A stretch of DNA of 64,000 nt from Molanna angustata (GCA_963576475.1 OY754970.1:30478280-30542279), one strand, 5' to 3'. Counted from the stretch's first letter, positions 49,513 to 61,095 are shown. Notes: generated by a model not told the origin, from the sequence alone. Numbers and translations: made by a program.

Positions 49513-50344
49513 GATTAATACAATTAAGAATATAAAAAAAATACTTAATATTCCTGGTCAGAGATAAGTTTTTCACTGTCAGGGTAGTCGTGTTTTCATG
49601 TTAAATTTCGTTAATCGCACACAATATGTGCATTTTAATTTTGAATCACGTTTCTGACATTTATTTCCTTTTCCAATCCAAACCGCGAAACGTGATGATT
49701 TTTCTATATGGTATTCACCGAATAATAGATATGGATTAATTCAACTACACGAGTTATTTGTTTTTCTTCAAATATCTACGATGTTCATATTGTGTAGTAG
49801 TTATGCACGATCTTTTATTACCTCTAAAATATAAATCTATTTCATGAGAACGCAAACCATCTTGATGGTCATAAAAAAATCATCACAAATTGTTGATGCT
49901 CTAGTTTTTTTACACGTCCATATAGATCCATGAATATCTCAAGTTTTTCACTATCTCAACTCCTTCAAAGTTTATTTTAACAAATTAATATTTGAAGGCT
50001 CATGTATCAAAACAAAACATCATTGCGATGGTATTTTGATGTCATTTTTTTATTTTGTTAAGTGCATATAATAATTTTACAGCGGAGCTTTATTATTTTT
50101 TTGTATTTACCATATATTGTCAATTAGTATTGTCTATCGTGTATCGTACACATATCATAATTGTATACAGTCAACAATGAAAAATACAAGCATTTTGTGT
50201 ACTTATCTCGATTTGACCAACAATTGTTTTTTTTTGTACTTACCACTTCTGCACATAACACCTTTGACATATTATTGTACATCTTTGTATTTGTTAAATA
50301 TTTTATCCTTTCATTATGTTGATAGAGCGTCGTCATCATGATAT

Positions 50345-50830
50345 ACAAGGTGTCTCAAAAGAAAGTTAATATTTGTATTCAGAGCGTTATGTGGAAATGT
50401 TAGACGACTTCTTGGTGCCTGAACTGCAAAACTTTCCTGGCTATAAACAAAGAACATGGTTCCAGCAGGACGGAGCAACGTCACACACGTCCAATACATC
50501 TCTGCCACGAGTTCGTGAAATTTTCCCAGGCAAATTGATCTCCAGGAGAGGTGACATAAATTGGCCTCCACGCAGTCCTGATTTAACCAATGGACTTTTT
50601 CCTATAGGGTTATCTTAAATCTAAAGTTTACGCCAGTAATCCGACTTCCCAGGCGCATTTGAAAGAAAATATCCGTCACGAAAAGGTAGCCATCACTGAG
50701 TCCACCTGCCGAGTCGTCATAGGTACCTAATTTTACTGTTCGATTAAATGAGTGCTACGAACGCAAGGGTCTACATTTGGACGATATTATTTTTAAGAAA
50801 TAAATTCCCAAATTGTGTACTTGTATAATT
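50345..50830 (+). pseudogene. Mariner/IS630-type transposase relic
   Basis: The frame 50373-50615 encodes YVEMLDDFLVPEL, then TWFQQDGATSHTSNTSLPRV, REIFPGKLISRRGD and WPPRSPDL. WFQQDGA with its catalytic Asp and the W.PRSPDL block are landmarks of Tc1/mariner-like DDE transposases. After SPDL the frame is lost (expected CDFFLWGYLKSKVY is broken up) and a weak continuation is seen to about 50810, in which LNECYERKG can be read. The N-terminal DNA-binding half is missing. CAAGGTGTCTCAAAAGAAAG at 50346 may be part of a terminal repeat. Confidence 0.75.
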
Positions 50831-51784
50831 TATAAACATTTTTTCGATACACGGCTTACTTTTTTTTAATCTATCCACTACCATGTTCTAATTGTAGTTC
50901 AAATGTAAGTAGCGTGAACAATAGACGAACATTTATATAAGACTATGTATGATTTTTTTATAATTTTATTTTCAAATTTTATGACGCCATATTTGAAATA
51001 TGAGATATTAATACATACTAAATTTTACACATTATTTTTCTTAGTATCTCAGAAGAATTAAATATAATACTACCTAACTACCACATTTTATGACTACTAT
51101 TGGAATACTGATAGTAAAATATTAATGTTTTAGTTTTATGAATGCAGGTTTTTATATTGTCTCTCTACTTGAGAATTGTATAAGGCACATACAGGATTGC
51201 GTAGACTTTGTTATGAATTATTTTGTAGAATGATCAAATAAGACAGTATGACGTTTTAACTTTCTAGTAATGTCATCATATTTATTGTTCGATGTGTTAG
51301 AACCTTCAAGGTATTAGTATTATCCGCTCCCATTCCCTACATCTCCCCACCTTCGTACTAAATAAATGCTTTATATACCTTTGTTCATTTGAATCATTAA
51401 ACATCATCTGAGATGGTCATCCACGTGGGTGCGTCGATTATTATAATTATTGTTCTGCAATGCTAACAACTTGCATGACTAATTATATTTCTAATTGATC
51501 ACCAAACTTGAGTTGTGGAGTCGAACCGAACCAGTAATAATAAATATGAATCATTGCTTTTAATGAAACTTGACGATAAACGATGCATTTTATTTTAGTT
51601 AGTTTATGACCGGTTAGTTATCATTGATTAGATTTTACATAAATATAAAAACTGAACATTGTCACATGTAAAAATGTTCGACAGTAAATAAATAACATCT
51701 TGCTATTATACATTTTTTTCTAGTTAGTAATAATCATTTATTAAAAAGACAAACAATGGAGGAGAATTTTTTATGTAGAAAAAT

Positions 51785-52236
51785 TAACTTTATTAAACAC
51801 GTGTAAAGATAAGAAAATTAGACCTGCATTTTGTACATATAATAGTATCGAAAAATACATATTAAATAATAAAACAAAAATAAGTACGTTGAACAATAGT
51901 GGCATTTATAAAATCAATTGCCATAATTGTAAATACCAATACATCGGAGAAAGTGGCAGAAAAATCAAGACAAGAGTAAAAGAACACATCAACGCTATTA
52001 AAAACTTTTCCATAAATTCAGACATGGCTAACCATTCCAGATTAACGGGACATTCATTCAATTATGAAAATGTGGAAGTAATTCATAAATGCAGAAAAGG
52101 GAATAAATTAGACAGATTGGAGATAATTGAAATTAATAGAGTACCAAAAAATCAAATCCTTAACATACAATACCCGGCAGTGAATTCTCCCCTTCTAAAA
52201 TTATTAGCCCCACCTACTGTCACCAACAATTTCTAA
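51785..52236 (+). pseudogene. Penelope-like element, GIY-YIG endonuclease end
   Basis: The frame around 51889-52233 encodes SGIYKINCHNCKYQYIGESG, then KIKTRVKEHI and MANHSRLTGHSFN. GIY…C-x2-C…YIG with the following TR..EH is the GIY-YIG nuclease as found at the C-terminus of Penelope-like retroelements. The open frame begins upstream of the ATG at 51889, since IRPAFCTYNSIEKYI joins it in frame. The reverse transcriptase is absent, so only the 3' end was inserted or survives. The Arg and the later Glu of the fold look preserved. Confidence 0.82.
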
Positions 52237-53939
52237 TAAAGATATCATTAAAAATCGGGAGATTTTTCGTGGTAGTTAATATTAACCATTTTTTTTTCTA
52301 AGTGGTAATTACTGATAGTATTATAATGGATGAATAAAATCGGTAGAAACACGATTCGAGAGTTGTACATTAAATTGCTATCATCTATTTTCAATCTCAT
52401 TTTCTTATTTTTCAATAAAAGATTCTTCTATAACATACAAAATTCTATTATTGATGATTTATTGTTTATTTATATTACTAGTACCTACCTTAGAACATTT
52501 TTTTGGCAACTCAAAACCAAATCGGATCTATATGGCACTGTTTTTTCTCACAAGTCTTTACTGTCATAAATTATATTTTAATAATTTGAACGTTGGCGTT
52601 GTTTTTTTGCGACTATCTTTAAATTCAATTGAACATTGTAATGAATGGAATGCAGTTTTGGATTTATAATAAATATAATGTAAAAACAAATATAATAGGA
52701 CGAATGTCCCGTATGATAATGTTCATATATATTTTGTTATTCAGTTAAATAAGATTTAATTGTTAAATTTATGTGCATTAAAGAAACCCTTGGAAAATTT
52801 CTTCTTTTTCTTCCGCTTAAGTTAGGACTGTGTCCTGTTATTCTCGGAGCCTGCTCTTGTGAGGTGGACGTCCAACTAATGCCGAAAACTTTTAAAACTT
52901 TTATTCTATTAATGACATATTTCTTTATCTTACACTCTTTCCGTATGTCCTCATTTCTGACCCTGTCACACATCGTTCTTAAAGAGATTTTTCTTAGCGA
53001 TTTCATTTCAACTGCATTTATTCTGCTTTCGTGCTACTTCTGCCCAAAAATTCAGTATTAAAAGATACATTTTAATTTTCCATTTTAAGTTAGTAATTAA
53101 TCTTTTTCTATCTACTTGTTCTATTCACGCGGAACAAAAAACATGCCCTTGATCCAATACATATACTACACGTAAGAATCTTTAAAAAAAACTGACAAAT
53201 CGATGGAATCGTATTCTCGATACCAGTCAATCATCTACGTTTTCTGTTCGTTTTGTCGATGCATTGTTAATTATTCATTTTTGCATACACAAAAATTCCT
53301 TCGTTAACCCTTATCACCCACGCGCAACTTGCCTTTTCGGGTTCGACATCAAGCGTCTCGTGTAATTTTGTGTGCGCCCAATTGAAATACGGTTGGCAAT
53401 TTTGATCAATACATTATTATATTATTATTTATATTTCAAACTACTCAAATGTTGGATGTCTATTTTTTGTTTCTTTTTTATTATTCATCGGCGGAACGGG
53501 TCGGGTATCTCCGTGGCTTTGTTTTGTTTTAAAATTCATCAGATTCTGTATTAATTCAGAACCTTCTGAGATCATCGTTGATTGCCTCGACAAATCATAT
53601 TGTTATCTTCGGCATCTCATATCTCCATCACGAATACTTTTGTGCATTAGGGACTGTCTGACAATGGCTTATTGTGAATGTGTATTGTAATGATACCAAT
53701 TATGTAATTACGAGTTGGGTGATTTGGAGTACCCAGAAAGAATTAGCTAAAAGTAAATTAAAATAACACAAATACCTACAGAAGACAGTCGGTCTTTGTA
53801 TTTAAGTGGCAATTTTAACTTAAAATAATGAAGTTTAAATTTCTGTCAATATGAATAATACGTATACCAAAAATATGATTGACATCGTGCAGAGTCTGGA
53901 CCTACTCCGTGAATTCTTTTTAATTCCCTATTTCCATAT
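52237..53939. other. AT-rich non-coding DNA around a LINE fragment
   Basis: Outside 52780-53035 no feature is recognised. Frames of 60-79 codons lack motifs. Confidence 0.45.
52780..53035 (-). pseudogene. LINE C-terminal fragment related to the one at 10.1-11.1 kb
   Basis: The - strand frame gives MKSLRKISLRTMCDRVRNED, then IRKECKIKKYVINRIKV, closely matching the region EMRSLRRVCNRTIYDRIKNED of the LINE at 10143-11127. It then changes to an unrelated SWTSTSQEQAPRITGHSPN segment, pointing to recombination or template switching. Confidence 0.75.
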
Positions 53940-54100
53940 CCCCCGTGGCACGATTAGTTAGCCGTTTGGCTTGTGTGCAGGCGTCCTTAATGCGATCCTC
54001 TGCAGACGAGAAATTTATTTAAATTCATATTTACGCAATCACTGTTAGTTGGAAAAAATTGCAATATGGCAATTGCAACTCGTCACTTGCGCAGAGTGTA
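53940..54100 (+). mobile_element. Diverged tRNA-like SINE (probably family C)
   Basis: CCGTGGCACGATTAGTTAGCC, then TGTGTGCAGGCGTCC and GCAGACGAGAAATTTATTTA, resemble the head-to-body junction of the - strand element at 16970-17113. The B box is degraded. The assignment rests on order and spacing of short matches only. Confidence 0.4.
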
Positions 54101-55248
54101 AATAAATGATTATACTTATCATTGTTCCCTTGAATTTCATATTTCTTACTAAATAATCGAATATTAATGAACATCATGTACTAGGTTTTAAAAATACCAT
54201 TATCAAGAGTCGTATAGTTAAGTTGTGTTGTTTTGGTTAAATCTATAATAGTATAAAGATTAACTAAAACCATAAATGATTAAAAAATAGTCGCAAAAAT
54301 ATAACTTCAAGCGTTACTAGTTACTATAAAGACCAAATTAGACCTGAAACAGTTAAATACTACAAAGAAATAAGTAGAATTAACGTATTTTTTGAGAATT
54401 TGAAATACTTACAAAGTCAGGTTTCGATGTATTTTTTTTATTAACGTTTTCATTGATTTTATATCTATTATGATGATGAACTAAGAAATTATTTAAAAAA
54501 AATGTATTTTTTTATATTTAAAATATAGCATTACTAAGCTCCCACCAAAGAAGATTTGTTATATGATTAAGAATATATATAATAATTTGATTTATTTATA
54601 TATTTAGACTCCGTTTATATAAATGGAACAACCTTGAAAAGAATCAAATAGGTCCCTGAATAAAAATAACATCGTATTTTTTTATTTTTATCTTTTATTT
54701 GTAATTTAATATAGAATATATTATTGTATCTTTAGTTAATTTTTGTTTATTTTGAATGTTATGGTGGATTTTCCTCATTGATAATAAAAAAACATATTAT
54801 TATAATGAATTTAAATAATGGGTACCTCACATTGAATAGCCATTGACTCTACATTCGCGTGCCAAAAAGTTGTCGCTTTTTGCACAAGGTAAATGACATA
54901 TTAACACAATAACATATAGAGAGACGTATATACACACACACATACAAGGTAACCTTATTATTTTTGGCTGAATGTCAATATATCATGAAAAGCAATCTTC
55001 GACACTCATACATACATACACACATTCAAACAAACATACATAAATACATGCCTTCTATCATCCTACTCCTTTTGTATTATTAAATGATTAATGTAACGTT
55101 TGATTAATAGCGATGTCCGACAAGACCGCAAAGTGAAACTTTAAACTTTATTTTTTACATGTTTTATTGTTCATAAAAATGTACGTTTTAGTAATATCAT
55201 CTGAGCTGTGATAAATTATTTATTTGAGTAATATCATCGTTGAAATAT
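54101..55248. other. AT-rich non-coding DNA
   Basis: CACACACACATACA and ATACATACATACACACA runs near 54930 and 55010 are microsatellites. Nothing else is supported. Confidence 0.5.
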
Positions 55249-55400
55249 TCTTCTTCTTCTTCTTCCTTGGCTACATTTCTAAGGATAGCGGCTACACTCA
55301 TTCACCCGCCTAATCGTCCGCCTCCATGTAAGACGGTCTTAGGCAGATCAGATCGAAGGGCTTCAGTGTTATAATTCCTGTTACGGGTCGGTGAGCGGCC
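55249..55400 (-). mobile_element. Probable LINE 3' end with GAA tail
   Basis: (CTT)n at 55250 followed by CCTTGGCTACATTTCTAAGG resembles the inverse of the GAA-tailed RTE ends at 17846. No clear protein remains. It abuts the left arm of the foldback-like element. Confidence 0.35.
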
Positions 55401-55411
55401 TCTGGATCTTC

Positions 55412-56220
55412 GGTGACAGGAAAATTATTCGAAAAACAATTATTCGAATGCTCAATTTTACGAATGGTAATTATTCGAATAACATTTTTTTCGAAAAACA
55501 ATTTTCCGAACACACAATTATCCGAAATAACAATTGTTCGAATTTTTATGACGTCATGTTGGTAGTATTGTGAGAGGAATAAACCATAGATTTTTATTAT
55601 AATATACTAGATGTCGTAGTTAACAAATTTTGTATGAAACGAAGTGAGGCATTTTTCCGGTGGATTTTTGACGTTTAAGTACATCGTTATGTGAATTGTT
55701 TTCGGATTTATTTGTCGTAAAAAATACTTTGTTTATTTAGATTTAGAGAAAAGTTATTTAGGATGTGTGAAATGTAAGGAAAACTGAAATATGTTGCCAA
55801 CCAAAACGACAAACGCGCGATATTCCATGACTCCCTTTTTGCACGGAGTACCTACTACATCTACATAGTATATATTATGTATAATAAAAATCTATGGAAT
55901 AAACAACATGGCGACGCACCGCGCTGTCAAACATCAGTTATTAAAAATATGCAAGCATACGTACCCAACAATAATACAACAAGTAATAATAGTCTTCATC
56001 GAATATATTTTACTGGCAACAAATATGTCAAAGTAGGCAACATAATGAGACAAAAATATATTAAATTCGGTCAATTGGTTTTCCAACAAATGTTAGTTCG
56101 AATAATTTGCTTTCGGACAATTGTCATTCTGATAACTGATTTTCGAAAAATTGTTATTCGTACTATTGCGCATTCGAACAATTGTGTTTCGAAGAATTTT
56201 CATGTAATCTGGATCTTCTA
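55412..56220. mobile_element. Foldback-like element with arms of a 15-16-bp tandem unit
   Basis: The left arm has CGAA cores at 55430, 55445, 55461, 55476, 55492, 55507, 55523 and 55539. Each sits in an AAYAATTRTTCGAAT-like unit. The right arm (about 56060-56200) is the inverse: nine TTCG or near-TTCG cores at 14-16-base steps from 56069 to 56191. The outer ends are also inverted repeats around GATC and GAAAATT. Long terminal inverted repeats made of short tandem units are the hallmark of foldback elements. The interior has no transposase and is interrupted by another element at 55583-55899. Confidence 0.7.
55583..55899. mobile_element. Short inverted-repeat element nested in the foldback element
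   Basis: CCATAGATTTTTATTATA at 55583 is repeated in inverse as TATAATAAAAATCTATGG ending at 55899, giving 18-bp terminal inverted repeats on a ~317-bp non-coding element. ACGAAGTGAGGC and TTTTCCGG stretches lie inside. It splits the interior of the surrounding foldback-like element, so it inserted later. No frame of note is present. Confidence 0.6.
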
Positions 56221-56299
56221 CCCTACACGCCCCCCAAACGCATATTTTTAAAATAAATAAAAATATTATGCGTTTTCAATTATGTATTTTGATAACAAA

Positions 56300-56980
56300 A
56301 TAAATATGAGGATTGATCTGAATTCATGTTTTCAATAAGAATATACATATGAGGATTCGTCTATTATTTTTATTTTATTTTATTTTTTATTTGTTTAGAA
56401 ACTTAAAACAGCTATAGATTTTTAATGCTTAATTGTAAATAAGTATACAAAATAATAAGCCAATTATAATGTTTCACTTATTAAAATTATTATATATTAT
56501 TGATGTTGGGTTGTTATTGTATGATGGTGAGTGTATGTGGGGGAAAGGGAAGGGTAATGTATATAGGAAAGCGTTATAAGGAAGGGTTTAAGGAAGATAG
56601 GTTTGATTTTTAACCAGTAATATTACCAATAACAGTAATATTATTATAAACATTTAGTCATGTTAATTGACGAGAAAATGAATGTGAGGACTGATATGTA
56701 ATGAAAAATTATTTTCTGATTCATATTATATGAATGTGAGGATTGATCTATACTAAAAATGTACCTACTTTTTGGGTTATGTTTATTTATAAGAGTAGTA
56801 TTGTGAGGATTAATCTGTAATTAAAATATAATTTTTAATAATATTATGATAAAGGTATTTATGACTAATTTGAAAAATAATAATAATCATTTTTGTTTAT
56901 AATATCTATAGGGTGATAAACATGATAATTAATCTGTAATAAAAATATAGTGATAATGAGGACAGAGAATTTTTAATATG
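56300..56980. repeat. Loosely spaced repeats of a TGAGGATTGATCTGTAAT word
   Basis: Variants of TGAGGATTGATCTG(TAAT) occur near 56307, 56350, 56687, 56733, 56803, 56918 and 56955 in AT-rich DNA to the right of the foldback-like element. Spacing is irregular (35-330 bases). It may be a degenerate tandem array with insertions. Confidence 0.5.
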
Positions 56981-58407
56981 TCTTTTTTGCTACAGGTCCA
57001 TCGATGTATTATTTGCTTGTATTCCTCCCTGACATACATACTATTATAAAGCCTACGTGCTATCAAGATTGCTTGTACCATGTCATATGACACACTCCCA
57101 ATTCCCCGTATGTCATATTTAGGATAGATTTATTGATTATCTTATAACTATTTATATCTTATCTCGAACCGAACTAAAAAGAATATTTCCTTGACAAACT
57201 AAACATTCTTTCCATATAAACTTTCTTTCTTGTACCTAAATAATGTATTGATAATGACTCATTTTATCAATGTTTTGAAATTGTTTTGATATTTAACATT
57301 ATTTGAAAATCCATTAAAATATTCAATATGCAATAAGAAAACATTCGTATTTTTGTTTTTATTTTTAATTTTACACTTATTCAAAATTAAACCCTCAATT
57401 TTCTCGTACTTGATTGTGTTACTACTTGTGTTTTTTTTTTATCGTTATTTAATGTGAACTTACATATTGTTTTGCTTAGTTCTTTATTTGCTTATTTGCT
57501 CATATGCTAAGCTTTCATTCACTCTGTCTTATCTTGTTTCAGGTAAGTTCGTTACGGTTGACATCCTTCAGAGTATGGACCTACTCAGTAAGTTATTTTC
57601 AAACACTATTTCAATAATAAATTGTTACCTCGAATCGCCTATTTATCGCTTTACGATCGAAACTAATAAACGATTTAATGATATAAGTTTGAGAACTGAA
57701 CCAAAAAAAAAATCAGCGTACAATTTATATCCAAATGATGTGGAAGAGATCGATCACAAACATTTAATTTTGCCATGACGTTCTTGACTCTTCGCACTCG
57801 TGCATGTATGCGATCTGTCGAATGAGCAGAACTCCTTCGACATGTTAAAATTGAACCGAGGTAATTTTCAAAGAGGGATGACTCGACAGATTTTGTCATA
57901 TCATCAAAATCAAACAATACAGGGTATTCGGCATCAGTTCCTGGTGTTAACCAACCGCGGCCATTACAAAGAGACAACTGCTTAACAATAAAACGCTTTA
58001 TATATGTATGTATGTATGCAGTTGTTGTTCCTATACAAGATTTTCCATTATGGGTTTTATTCGTCTTTTTTGTACGTTTCTTCATCGGTAGGTACCAACC
58101 TACCTACAAATATATCCGAATATGTTTTTTTATATTGTGGTTTTCTGTATTACAATGTGTCGATATAACGTCTTGTATTCCTTGTAAAACCAAAAAAAAG
58201 ACAAACGAAACAATTACAATGAACGACAACTTAAATTATATTGCTTTGTAAGTGGAATCAATTTTTAGTTAAATTTTTGAAAAAAAAAACTTACTCTCAA
58301 ATATTTATTTATGTGACTTGATACTTGAGACTTGAAGTTTAGATTTTTGAAATAGACAATCATTTTAGACTAAATTTCTTATTTTAATACTGCGATTGAA
58401 TATTTTT
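56981..58407. other. Non-coding DNA around the candidate ratchet site
   Basis: Frames of 103 codons (+, 57467) and 136 codons (-, 57675) overlap each other. They have no recognisable domain and no codon signal I can defend. A (TATG)n run is at 58003. Confidence 0.4.
57506..57549 (+). promoter_or_regulatory. Candidate recursive-splicing (ratchet) site
   Basis: A pyrimidine-rich run ending CTTGTTTCAG is immediately followed by GTAAGT, so an acceptor and a donor meet at 57542/57543 with no exon between. TGCTAAG about 32 bases upstream is a plausible branch point. This is the zero-length-exon layout of ratchet points in long insect introns. Here it lies on the same strand as EcR, between the 40-kb promoter-like block and the B1 exon. 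AGGTAAGT also occurs near 25945 and 46106 on the - strand, so chance cannot be excluded. Confidence 0.35.
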
Positions 58408-58967
58408 ACTCCTCACTAGCCCAAGAGGATACAGTGGTGAGTTGTGAATTCACATTTTTAGGGTTATTTCTTGTATTCCAGATTATCAACATGCTTAGAT
58501 TGTATTCTGAAAGTTTCATCGCAATGTATTTGTATGTGTGCTACGTACTATGTATGTTCTGTGTGCTATGAACAGCGTGTTTATTCTACATTATCGATTA
58601 TATACTATAGTACTCATTCGATTCTTTTCAAATTTTTCACAATTGTATATTTAATACTCAAATAGACCCCATTCAATTTTGAAGGATATCTGATCACTGC
58701 ATCTCAAATTTCTTAACTGTCAATTATTTCAAAGTGACCCCAAGCTCAGGAATCTTTAAGTTTGATATTTTTATTTTCAAATTGCTAAAAAGGCTTCAAA
58801 TCGCTAAAATAACTTTCATAAAATGACCTTGAAGAATTATTAAATTTTCATAATAAAATCAAAAATAATTTAACAACTCATTTCGTAAAAATGCTGAATT
58901 TTTCCATACAAAATTCGAATACTTCGTGGAGTGACTTGGTAGTATAGCATTGGCCACAACCCACTCG
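58408..58967 (+). repeat. ~560-bp non-coding dispersed repeat, copy 3
   Basis: It has the same orientation as copy 1: ACTCCTCACTAGCCC at the start, CCAGATTATCAACATGC, AGACCCCATTCAATTTTGAAG and GTGACCCCAAGCTCAGG inside, and GGCCACAACCCACTCG at the end. It has a few insertions relative to the others and lacks the inner inverse of ACTCCTCACTA. A 40-base piece of the same end also occurs at 44462-44500 (inverse orientation). Confidence 0.8.
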
Positions 58968-59809
58968 TTTTCAATTGGATTTGACAAAGATGACTATTGT
59001 TTATTTATTAACTTTTTCTCCTGTGGACTTTTTCAAAAATAATGTTTGTTATTTCTCTTTGATATACTTCCTTTAGTTTGAATGTGTGTGTTTTTTTAGT
59101 AATACATCGTGTCGGGTTTCTGTTTGGTGTACCTAAAATATTTGTTGTATTGTAACATTTTCCCTATTTAGTTACTTTATTTTTATTGGCCAACTTCGTG
59201 AAATGGTTTCCTTTTCGCAACTGCGAATCACTTAGTAAATATTGTTGTGGGAGAGAAAAAAGTCCATTATCCATTATATCCGTATAACCGTGAAAACCTT
59301 ACAACATATTAACCAATTTCTGAAAAACGTTTCACTAATGGAAACTGGATCGATTTGCCCATATCGAATAAAAATGGGCATTGCTTTGAACCTCGTTGAA
59401 CTCTGTATGTGGTACAATAAGAGACCTTGGGTTCGATTGTTTTCGATTGACACCCCATTTTTCATGGTTTTTGCATATCACTGGCCATTGTATTTTGCAA
59501 ATGTATTACGCAATAGACATAAATGGAATATATTCGTCGTTACTTTATTTGCACTAAGTACTTTTATATTTAATATTACGTAGGTATTTATTTTTCTTTA
59601 TTATTCGGCTTTTTTTAATCGATCTTATTAAGGATGCCAGCTGTTGTTTAAGATGGAGTGTTTATTCAATTTGAGATTCATTTAACAAAATCACGCTAAT
59701 CTACTGTAGCAATTATCATCAACTGATCACACCCAAACTCGTACATAGTTCTTACTAATAATTTTCTTAAATTGAGTTTTATTTTTCATTTTATTTTATT
59801 TTTATATTG
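58968..59809. other. Non-coding DNA with an unrecognised 113-codon frame
   Basis: The + frame at 59242-59583 is hydrophobic at its end but matches no family I know and has no splice or promoter context. I treat it as chance. Confidence 0.35.
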
Positions 59810-60023
59810 CTTCTCGGGCAACTAACAGGTACTATGTCAAATATTTATTTAACACGCACCCAATAACATGTTGCCACATTCTAGAGACTTACGATATTAA
59901 CGGTCTCACAGATCCACCGGGAATCGAACCGATATTAATCGTCTCACAGATCCACCGGGAATCGAACCCGGAACCTTTGAATCAGCAGTCAGATACCTAA
60001 TCAACTGAGCCACGAAGGCCGAC
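59810..60023 (-). mobile_element. tRNA-derived SINE (family B) with a 38-bp internal duplication
   Basis: On the - strand the head GTCGGCCTTCGTGGCTCAG, box B and body (GGCAACATGTTATTGGGTGC) are all present. A 38-bp segment holding the T-arm and CCGGTGGATCTGTGAGAC is duplicated in tandem, with units starting at 59893 and 59931 in + coordinates. The left end includes CTTCTCGGGCAACT, shared with the other copies. Confidence 0.87.
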
Positions 60024-60984
60024 GTTGAGATGGAGAAGTTGTTTATGAAAAGAAGTACACAATTACCGAAGCAAAATTACCACATGATAACTATTAAAAG
60101 TTATTTCCTATAATGTTCCCATTTGAAACAGAACCCTTGTCGAAAAATTCAGTACATCAATTTTTTTTATTAGATGTAGCTTTATTTTAATCGTTTGTAG
60201 CTATTTTTGAATAGCGAAATAGTTAATGAGTGTCAGTCGCGATCGGTTTATTTTCTAATCGGCCTTCTTTGTTGAAGAACAATACAACACTAATCATCTG
60301 TTTATTTGATTCATGATTTAGATAGCTATATATTGTGATGATTGTGCAACACTTGTACAATCATTAGATGAATTGTCATTGGGAGTTAACAGAATAATAT
60401 CTCGAATGGTCCACCCAAGATCACAGCTTTCGACACTTCTGAGAATATTATGAAACGTCAAATACGTCCATGATTGTTTATTTTTGTTGCTACCTACGGT
60501 GTTTTTCAACACACTGGAGAAAGTCTACGGCGTTAAAAACATTTTTTTTATGAATTGTGGAATACAAACAATATTTTTTGGTAGGGATCCCACACGACGT
60601 CCTCGGCAACATCAATGAATATTGTAAATAAGGATGTAATATCATATTTTTTGAGGTGATGTCCTGAAATTATAAGTATCTGGTATCGCAGACATGTTAA
60701 TTGAAAAATTACATCTCGAAATAAGCTTGTCACGAAAGATCACGATTCCTTTGAGTTTTTTGGTGTCATCCTAATCGAATTTTCTGGATTCGAGAGTATT
60801 CTTTGTGGACCTTTCTTAAGCTACAGATTTAGTTCTGCTATTTAATAATATATCCAATTGATACAAAAAAAAAACAAGATAAAACTTAAAAGCTAAGTAT
60901 GAAAATCGATTGGGAAAGTCAATCCGTGATAGTTCATTCATCGTCTCTATTTTCTTACTAGTTTATATGTCTCCTGTGAAATAA
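60024..60984. other. Non-coding DNA
   Basis: Two - strand frames of 61-64 codons carry no motif. No repeat is recognised. Confidence 0.45.
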
Positions 60985-61095
60985 TAATATGTACACTGGT
61001 AGCCCTAGAACAGGTATACCTAGTTGGGCAGCAGTTATCTACTTTTAATGACGATTATTCAAATGGTGTGATAAATAAATAAATAATATAAAAAC
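60985..61095 (+). mobile_element. LINE 3'-end fragment (TAAA-tailed)
   Basis: CCTAGAACAGGTATACCTAG, GGCAGCAGTTATCTACTTTT and ATGGTGTGATAAATAAATAA match the block at 16157-16260 in the opposite orientation. It is non-coding, and its position before a tandem TAAA tail marks it as the 3' end of a retrotransposon. Confidence 0.6.

Larger units (their letters stand above)
48251..50344. other. AT-rich non-coding DNA around two short repeats
   Basis: Outside the 46-bp tandem repeat and the family B SINE nothing is recognised. A GGTAGGTAGGTACCTACG word near 48957 is of the lepidopteran type. Confidence 0.45.

Noticed and set aside
57675..58085. 136-codon - strand frame
   Set aside because: There is no recognisable domain, it overlaps other frames, and there is no promoter or splice context.
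59242..59583. 113-codon + frame with a hydrophobic end
   Set aside because: It matches no family I know. Its length is within chance for 64 kb of AT-rich DNA read in six frames.
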